DNA of 64,000 nt from Pectinophora gossypiella (Eukaryota; Arthropoda; Insecta; Lepidoptera; Gelechiidae), in assembly GCF_024362695.1 (NCBI RefSeq), contig NC_065420.1, forward strand, positions 15,167,420 to 15,231,419, read 5' to 3'. How positions within the stretch are numbered: the first letter of the stretch is position 1; each line of letters begins with the position of its first letter. Shown piece by piece: positions 56,430 through 64,000 of this stretch. Made by a program: the position numbers and the translations under genes. The notes under the pieces are model-generated. The model saw only the letters and a program-made list of their open reading frames with translations, was not told where the DNA came from and ran no database searches.

Positions 56430-59075
56430 GGCCAATGACACGCCTGGCGTGTCACGCAAAACTTTCACAGGGGGCCAGTGACACGCGAGGCGTGTCACGA
56501 AGAAAAAATGCAAAATCAGCCAAAAATGCGATAATTAATTAATGAAATAGACCAATATTTTTGAAATTAAACACAGATCTCCATATATAGCTTGGTTTCT
56601 AGTTTAATGCCCAAAGCCCATACTTTCAGGGGTTGTAAACATTTTAAGAGTAATCAATATTACGCACCTAAGATACAAAAAAATATAGTAATAAGTCATT
56701 CGACCGGTTACGGCCAGGGCGGCGCATAATTATAGCATCGATTTAGACTTATGTGTAATGAAAGCTTATGCTTTCCCTATGAATCTGGCAAAGTTCTATC
56801 AGATTCTGTCCCGGGGTTCTTTTTTTACGGCATGTTTGTCCTGGCTAAATACGAGATAAAATACAATTTGAGCTAAAATCGACTCAAGATTTGTTCCTGA
56901 ATAATTAAGTCTACAATAATTATGTATCATCTAAATATATAAAAGGAGAAACTAACTGACTCACTGACTGACATATCAACGCACAGCCTAAACGGCTAAA
57001 CGTAGGTACTTGAAATTTGGAAGGGACGTAGCTTAGGTACCCTAGAGGTGCACTAAGAAATGAATTCCCGAAATTCCCACGGGAACGGGAATTAGCGGGA
57101 AAATCCTTTTGTATGAAAAATCTAAACCGCTTAAGTTAGACGATTGAAATTTGGCATGCATGTACCTTAGTAAACTTAAAGCTTAGTTGCAACAGGATAT
57201 TGCAAAATTCCCACGGGAACGAGAGTTAGCAGGAAAAAAACATTTGTATGAAAAAATCGAAACCGCGTAAGATAGATGTTTTCAATCTAGCATGCATGCA
57301 TACCTTAATAAATATAAAGTTTAGTTATGGCTGTATTTTGAAAAACGGGAGTTAACGGGAAAAAATTGTTGTATGAAAAAATCTAAACTGCATAAGTTAG
57401 ATGCTAGAAATTTGACATGCATATACCTTAGTGAATGCAAAGTTAAAAATTCCCCTAGGAACGGGAAGCGAGTTAGAGCGAATGGGGCGGCGACCGTGGT
57501 GGCGAGGCGCGGAGGGGGGGCAGATACCCGAGTGAGCAACCGGAATGCGGCAGACGCGTGAGGCAGACGTCGTTGATGGTCGTATTAAATATTGAATTAT
57601 GCGGGCGACTTTTCACTATTCTTGGATGGTTCAAATCTTTAGTAGGTAGTTTTCTGTTGAATTTTCCAGGCGGACGTTCACGGCTATTGAATTATGTATA
57701 AGTAATATTCTGTTGTAATTTCTAAATTTTGTTCAAATAATTGTAGGTTATAAGTCTTTTTAAGTTATTTTAATTTTGTTCTTAGGCATTTCGCCGTTAA
57801 ATAAAATTAAGAATTTTTTAACCTTTCTCCCACACACACAAATATCTCTATTTTATGACACGCCACGCGGACGAAGTCGCGGGCTTTATCTAGTAATGTA
57901 TAAAATTTCGTCTCTTTCGCATAAGGCGATGTACTACATGGCCGTAGAAAAAGAACCCCGGGACAGAATCTGATAGAACTTTGCCAGAAAGCATAAGCTT
58001 TCATTACATATAAGTCTCATCAGTGGAGGTTCTTGGACCAGATTTGCCCAATTTCCTTTAGGATTTTCATTATAATTTTACTGTAAAATAAAAAGTAAAG
58101 TTCTATATTTTATATTTTTTTTTTCAAAAAGACTTAAAAGTTTCGGAGACAGTCAATTTTCGTAATTATTCTGATGGAATCTCTTTAAAACGATGGATTA
58201 AAAAAATGTAAGTGGAATTATTTCAAAAACAAAAGACCCGACTACATGAGAATTTTTTTTTTATAATTTTGACGTATCAATGTCTTACAAATCTCACAAT
58301 CAAGACGAATCTAACGACAAGCCGTTTACTACAGAGCGACACAAAGAAATATACGTATTTACATATACTCGAAAACCATAATCCTCCTTCTTGCGAAGTC
58401 GGTTAAAAAACCATTTTCATTTCCATTCTCCGTAAAAGTTCTTTTATTTGATATTAGTATTACAAGATGCACTTGCGAAAAGTTCAATTTTTTTTAGTTT
58501 CCCCTCCGAAAACAACCCAAAACTTAGGAATTTGTTTATCTACTACCGCGCCTTCGTGTTTGAGCCACCAAATCCTAAATAGGTACCTATGTACTAAATT
58601 TCAACGTTTTCCATACAGACGGACAGACAGACAAATACATGAGTGGATTCTATAGTATAGTATAGTGTAGGAGGGTATGGGTGTAGTATGGTACAGGGTT
58701 TCTCTTTTATGGAACCCTAAAAATCAAATCAAAATGGGCTATCTGCTTGAGTCAAGTCTACGTCTGTATCTTGGACAAATTTTTTTTGTAGGTCCTAAAT
58801 ATTAAAAATGACTTATTAAAATCTTGCAAAATGTTTACAACCACTTATCAATTTATAATAAAACTTACTTTTTAGCTCATCAACCTTCTTAGAATGCATT
58901 CTAAATAATTGAAACTCTCAATCACCACCGCACAGTTTAGGAAGTAAACACGAAATAGCGTCAGTGGCGCCGCATCAGCGAAAATGAATGTAAATCTTTA
59001 CGTGTGGCCAATGACACGCCAGGCGTGTCATCATTAAGCGGGGCCGATGACACGCCAGGCGTGTCACGCTCGTTT
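56430..59075. mobile_element. ~2.65-kb inverted-repeat element with paired palindromes near both ends
   Basis: The left end has palindromes at 56436-56454 and 56479-56497, the right end at 59012-59030 and 59048-59066. All are close to TGACACGCCAGGCGTGTCA. Inside these, GGTTGTAAACATTTT (about 56630) is inverted at about 58833-58847. A ~75-bp block around TAATGAAAGCTTATGC (56746-56833) is inverted at 57942-58018. The order is thus mirror-symmetric. No transposase seen. The centre (56.94-57.9 kb) carries another repeat. Confidence 0.65.
56935..57895. repeat. Nested repeat with ~125-135-bp monomers and a Lepidoptera-type end
   Basis: A segment containing ATGAAAAAATCTAAACCGC followed by GTTAGA, TTTGRCATGCATG and ATTCCC(A/C)-GGGAACGGGA recurs at about 57113, 57248 and 57372. 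The block starts near ACTGACTCACTGACTGACAT and ends near ACGCGGACGAAGTCGCGGGC, two motifs that are widespread in lepidopteran non-autonomous elements. Short ORFs inside are not credible. Confidence 0.6.
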
Positions 59076-59174
59076 TGTATGTGGCCCTTGGTAGTATGTT
59101 GGTTTTTAGAACGCGGCCACTTATCTTATATGTATTGAAGAATTTTAGATGTTTAACGACGGCATAAAATACAC

Positions 59175-59400
59175 TTATGAGTATGATTAAATTTTTGTTG
59201 AAATTTTATATAGAAAAGGCAGCCCCCGACGGATATTCCTGGGTTATGTATTATGGTAAAATTATTATCGCTACATTTAAGTATATCTTCGAGAAACAGA
59301 CACGTTAGGAAAAAACTGTAAACATCCATATTCATTGTTTAGGTACTTAAGTATATCTGATCTATTACCAATGTCTCGAGATATCAACTCTTTTTTAGAA
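59175..59400. repeat. Inverted copy of the 11.34-11.56 kb repeat
   Basis: Reverse complement of 11.34-11.56 kb with very few differences: AAAAGGCAGCCCCCGACGGA, CATTGTTTAGGTACTTAAGT, TGTCTCGAGATATCAACTCT. Confidence 0.8.
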
Positions 59401-60274
59401 AGTATAATATTATAATATAATAATATAATATTTCGTTACATAATGATTGGGTTAAGTCGGAGATTTTCAGTTATTTGATTCTTTTTCGATGAGATTTATA
59501 CCGTCGTGGGTTTTTTTCAAAATTTTTAATTTTGCTTAATTTTGAACAATTATGTACCCCAGCAATGAGAAAATAGGTAATAATCACGTGTTAAAAGTGA
59601 ACAACGCCATCTATCGTGTGTTTGGGGAACAACGATTGGAAAGTCTCTCATTAGCTGGACCGCTGTACAAACATTCAGAAATAATGAGCGCCATCTATTG
59701 AATACGGAACGAACTAGCTGGTCAAATAGTTGAGTCCGCTACAAGATTTTGTCCTGAGCAAGCAACATTGCCCATGTAGTGTAGGCACCATCGCTGAATC
59801 GCTGACATACTCGCTGTCTACGTAAGCTTAAGTACATAAGCAAATAAATAAATGAGTATGCATGGAAATAAGCAAAATGTATAAAAATAAATCTATATCT
59901 AAACGTATTAATTAAAAGTAATTAACCGCATAAGTAATTAAAAACGTAAATAAGTACATAATATAAAAAGGAGGTATATAAAAAATAATACAAGCACGAA
60001 AGTAAATAAGAATTCTAGGTATTTATAACAATGCGAGTGGATTTCCCTGCGGGTATGTGACCTCGTCTGCCTAATAAATCGCCAGAGGGTGGGCGGGAGG
60101 GCAAAATTTTTGCATTCCCGGCGTCCTAGAGACGCGGGAGTGGTCTTAAAATTTTCGGGGAGACAAGGACTACCCTATGAAGCAATAAAAAAGAAAAGCG
60201 TCTATGATATTTTGATGCAGTAGAGTGATATTACGAATTTTCATGGATAATAATATGAAATAACGAACTGAATC
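59400..60274. other. Intergenic AT-rich region before the satellite
   Basis: No gene recognised. GCCATCTAT(C/T) words near 59608 and 59690 and AAATAAGTA-like words at 59.83-60.0 kb are the only repeats noticed. Confidence 0.4.
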
Positions 60275-63200
60275 CAAACAATACCTAAACCTATCCTAAC
60301 CCAACCCTAACATGAACTAAACCTAACATGAACTAAACCTAACACAACACAAACCTAACACTACCCAAACCTAACACCACCCAAACCTAATACCACCCAA
60401 ACCTAACACCACCCAAACCTAACAAAACCCAAACCTAACAAAACCCAAACCTAACAAAACCCAAACCTAACAAAACCCAAACCTAACCTAACCTAACCTA
60501 ACACTACCCAAACCTAACACCACCCAAACCTAATACCACCCAAACCTAACAAAACCCAAACCTAACAAAACCCAAACCTAACAAAACCCAAACCTAACAA
60601 AACCCAAACCTAACAAAACCCAAACCTAACAAAACCCAAACCTAACAAAACCCAAACCTAACAAAACCCAAACCTAACAAAACCCAAACCTAACAAAACC
60701 CAAACCTAAACAAACCCAAACCTAACCCAAATCTGACCCAAGCCTAAACCAAACCCAAACCTAAGCCCAACCTAACCCAAAACTAAACAAACACAAACCT
60801 AACACAAACCTAACTCAAACCTAACCCAAACCAAACTCAAACCTAACCCATACCAAACCCAAACACAAACCTAACAAAACCCAAAACTAACAAAACCCAA
60901 ACCTAATAAAACACAAACCTAACACAAATTTAAACGAAACCTAACCCAAACCTAATCAAACCCAAACCTAACAAAATTCAAACCAAACCCAAATCTAACC
61001 CATACCCGAACCCAACCCAAACCTAACAAAAAACAAATCTAACAAACCCCAAACGTAAAAAAACCCAAACTTAACCCACACCTAAACCAAACCCCAACCT
61101 AACCCAAACCTAACACAAACCTAACCCAAACCAAACTCAAACCTAACCCATACCAAACCCAAACACAAACCTAACAAAACCCAAACCTAACAAAACCCAA
61201 ACCTAACAAAACCCAAACCTAACAAAACCCAAACCTAACAAAACCCAAACCTAAAAAAACCCAAACCTAACAAAACCCAAACCTAACAAAACCCAAACCT
61301 AACAAAACCCAAACCTAAACAAACACAAACCTTACCCAAATCTGACCCAAGCCTAAACCAAACCCAAACCTAAGCCCAACCTAACCCAAACCTAAACAAA
61401 CACAAACCTAACTCAAACCTAACCCAAACCAAACTCAAACCTAACCCATACCAAACCCAAACACAAACCTAACAAAACCCAAAACTAACAAAACTCAAAC
61501 CTAATAAAACACAAACCTAACACAAATTTAAACGAAACCTAACCCAAACCTAATCAAACCCAAACCTAACAAAATTCAAACCAAACCCAAACCTAACCCA
61601 TACCCGAACCCAACCCAAACCTAACAAAAAACAAATCTAACAAACCCCAAACGTAAAAAAACCCAAACTTAACCCACACCTAAACCAAACCCAAACCTAA
61701 CCCAAACCTAACACAAACCTAACCCAAACCAAACTCAAACCTAACCCATACCAAACCCAAACACAAACCTAACAAAACCCAAACCTAACAAAACCCAAAC
61801 CTAACAAAACCCAAACCTAACAAAACCCAAACCTAACCCAAATCTGACCCAAGCCTAAACCAAACCCAAACCTAAGCCCAACCTAACCCAAAACTAAACA
61901 AACACAAACCTAACTCAAACCTAACCCAAACCAAACTCAAACCTAACCCATACCAAACCCAAACACAAACCTAACAAAACCCAAAACTAACAAAACCCAA
62001 ACCTAATAAAACACAAACCTAACACAAATTTAAACGAAACCTAACCCAAACCTAATCAAACCCAAACCTAACAAAATTCAAACCAAACCCAAACCTAACC
62101 CATACCCGAACCCAACCCAAACCTAACAAAAAACAAATCTAACAAACCCCAAACGTAAAAAAACCCAAACTTAACCCACACCTAAACCAAACCCAAACCT
62201 AACCCAAACCTAACACAAACCTAACCCAAACCAAACTCAAACCTAACCCATACCAAACCCAAACACAAACCTAACAAAACCCAAACCTAACAAAACCCAA
62301 ACCTAACAAAACCCAAACCTAACAAAACCCAAACCTAACAAAACCCAAACCTAACAAAACCCAAACCTAAAAAAACCCAAACATAACAAAACCCAAACCT
62401 AACAAAACCCAAACCTAACAAAACCCAAACCTAACAAAACCCAAACCTAAACAAACACAAACCTAACCCAAATCTGACCCAAGCCTAAACCAAACCCAAA
62501 CCTAAGCCCAACCTAACCCAAACCTAAACAAACACAAACCTAACTCAAACCTAACCCAAACCAAACTCAAACCTAACCCATACCAAACCCAAACACAAAC
62601 CTAACAAAACCCAAAACTAACAAAACTCAAACCTAATAAAACACAAACCTAACACAAATTTAAACGAAACCTAACCCAAACCTAATCAAACCCAAACCTA
62701 ACAAAATTCAAACCAAACCCAAACCTAACCCATACCCGAACCCAACCCAAACCTAACAAAAAACAAATCTAACAAACCCCAAACGTAAAAAAACCCAAAC
62801 TTAACCCACACCTAAACCAAACCCAAACCTAACCCAAACCTAACACAAACCTAACCCAAACCAAACTCAAACCTAACCCATACCAAACCCAAACACAAAC
62901 CTAACAAAACCCAAACCTAACAAAACCCAAACCTAACAAAACCCAAACCTAACAAAACCCAAACCTAACAAAACCCAAACCTAACAAAACCCAAACCTAA
63001 AAAAACCCAAACCTAACCCAAATCTGACCCAAGCCTAAACCAAACCCAAACCTAAGCCCAACCTAACCCAAAACTAAACAAATACAAACCTAACACAAAC
63101 CTAACTCTAACCTAACCCAAACCAAACTCAAACCTAACACATACCAAACCCAAACACAAACCTAACAAAACCCAAAACTAACAAAACCCAAACCTAATAA

Positions 63201-64000
63201 AACACAAACCTAACACAAATTTAAACGAAACCTAACCCAAAACTAATCAAACCCAAACCTAACAAAATTCAAACCAAACCCAAACCTAACCCATACCCGA
63301 ACCCAACCCAAACCTAACAAAAAACAAATCTAACAAACCCCAAACGTAAAAAAACCCAAACTTAACCCACACCTAAACCAAACCCAAACCTAACCCAAAC
63401 CTAACACAAACCTAACCCAAACCAAACTCAAACCTAACCCATACCAAACCCAAACACAAACCTAACAAAACCCAAACCTAACAAAACCCAAACCTAACAA
63501 AACACAAACCTAACACAAATTTAAACGAAACCTAACCCAAACCTAACCCAAATCTAACACAAACCTAACCACAACCTAAACCAAATCAAACCCAAACCTC
63601 AAAACCCAAATCTAACAAAACCCAAACATAACAAAACGCAAACCTAAGCCCAACCAAACACAAACCTAAACGAACACAAACCTAACCCAAACCTAACCCA
63701 AACCTGACCCAAACCTAACCCAAATCTAACACAAACCTAACCACAACCTAAAACCTAACAAAATTCAAACCAAACCCAAACCTAACCCATACCCGAACCC
63801 AACCCAAACCTAACAAAAAACAAATCTAACAAATCCCAAACGTAAAAAAACCCAAACTTAACCCACACCTAAACCAAACCCAAACCTAACCCAAACCTAA
63901 CACAAACCTAACCCAAACCAAACTCAAACCTAACCCATACCAAACCCAAACACAAACCTAACAAAACCCAAACCTAACAAAACCCAAACCTAACAAAACC
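60275..64000. repeat. CCTAAC-based satellite with higher-order structure, runs off the window
   Basis: The array is built of short units around AAACCTAAC and CTAACAAAACCCAAAC (16 bp, many tandem copies). A brief pure CCTAA run lies at about 60482-60502. A longer pattern is superimposed: AATCTGACCCAAGCCTAAAC recurs at about 60730, 61338, 61841, 62471 and 63021, spacings of about 500-630 bp, with the same order of variants between. The differing spacing comes from different numbers of the 16-bp unit. The plus strand is almost free of G. Confidence 0.95.

Noticed and set aside
60275..64000. True telomere
   Set aside because: Units are degenerate, mixed with AAAACCCAAAC and in the C-rich orientation on the plus strand at the right side, so a terminal TTAGG array is not shown.
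60275..64000. CRISPR array
   Set aside because: Short tandem units without unique spacers; the genome is eukaryotic.

Overview
The window is nuclear DNA from an arthropod, most likely a moth or butterfly (Lepidoptera). The signs are AT-rich non-coding DNA with extremely GC-rich coding exons, short GT-AG introns, tRNA-derived SINEs, many fragments of jockey-, RTE- and CR1-like LINEs, Tc1, hAT and P-type DNA transposons, and a large array built on CCTAAC, the complement of the insect telomere repeat TTAGG. The species is not identified. || Five conserved host genes can be reconstructed exon by exon with consistent splice phases. (1) An ERMP1/Felix-ina-type endoplasmic reticulum M28 metallopeptidase lies on + at about 4.3-15.7 kb. 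It has 12 recognised exons; its start codon is not located. (2) TMEM209, a nuclear-envelope protein, lies on + at 23.5-25.7 kb. It has five exons here and its first exon is not seen. (3) TRIP13/PCH2, an AAA+ ATPase that remodels HORMA proteins, lies on - at 31.3-32.7 kb in two exons and looks complete. (4) G protein beta-5 lies on + at 39.6-45.2 kb in five exons and looks complete; its last coding exon is 12 nt. (5) Basigin, an immunoglobulin-family membrane glycoprotein, lies on + at 50.5-54.6 kb. It has five exons, one of them an in-frame cassette immunoglobulin exon. A possible sixth gene is a terminal exon at 55.9-56.3 kb encoding about nine imperfect repeats around PDPETRxIPLH. I do not recognise it. 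|| Most of the rest is mobile DNA, often nested. 0-4 kb: SINE fragment and a P-element/THAP9-like transposase remnant followed by a hairpin. 5-13.4 kb (ERMP1 introns): SINEs, an antisense RTE reverse transcriptase, ~139-bp tandem repeats. 18.1-21.2 and 27.6-30.8 kb: two near-identical direct copies of a ~3.1-kb element with long inverted ends, carrying a SWIM-finger ORF, on either side of TMEM209. 21.6-23.1 kb: LINE remains. 32.9-38.6 kb: a jockey-like LINE ORF1 split by a 405-bp poly(A) element and a 3.8-kb foldback element, each with its own target-site duplication. 38.65-39.33 kb: a short hAT element. 40.9-41.2 and 41.65-43.29 kb: a perfect 63-bp inverted repeat and a Tc1 element inside the G-beta-5 intron. 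45.7-49.2 kb: a composite hAT-bounded element containing further insertions. 56.4-59.1 kb: an element with paired palindromes near both ends. 60.3 kb to the end: the CCTAAC satellite with a higher-order period of about 500-630 bp. || The host genes are ordinary housekeeping or signalling genes and do not form an operon or pathway. The unusual content is the mobile and satellite DNA. I found no clear new multi-gene system. The best candidates for something undescribed are the SWIM-finger element pair, the paired-palindrome element, the 3.8-kb foldback and the PDPETR-repeat ORF.
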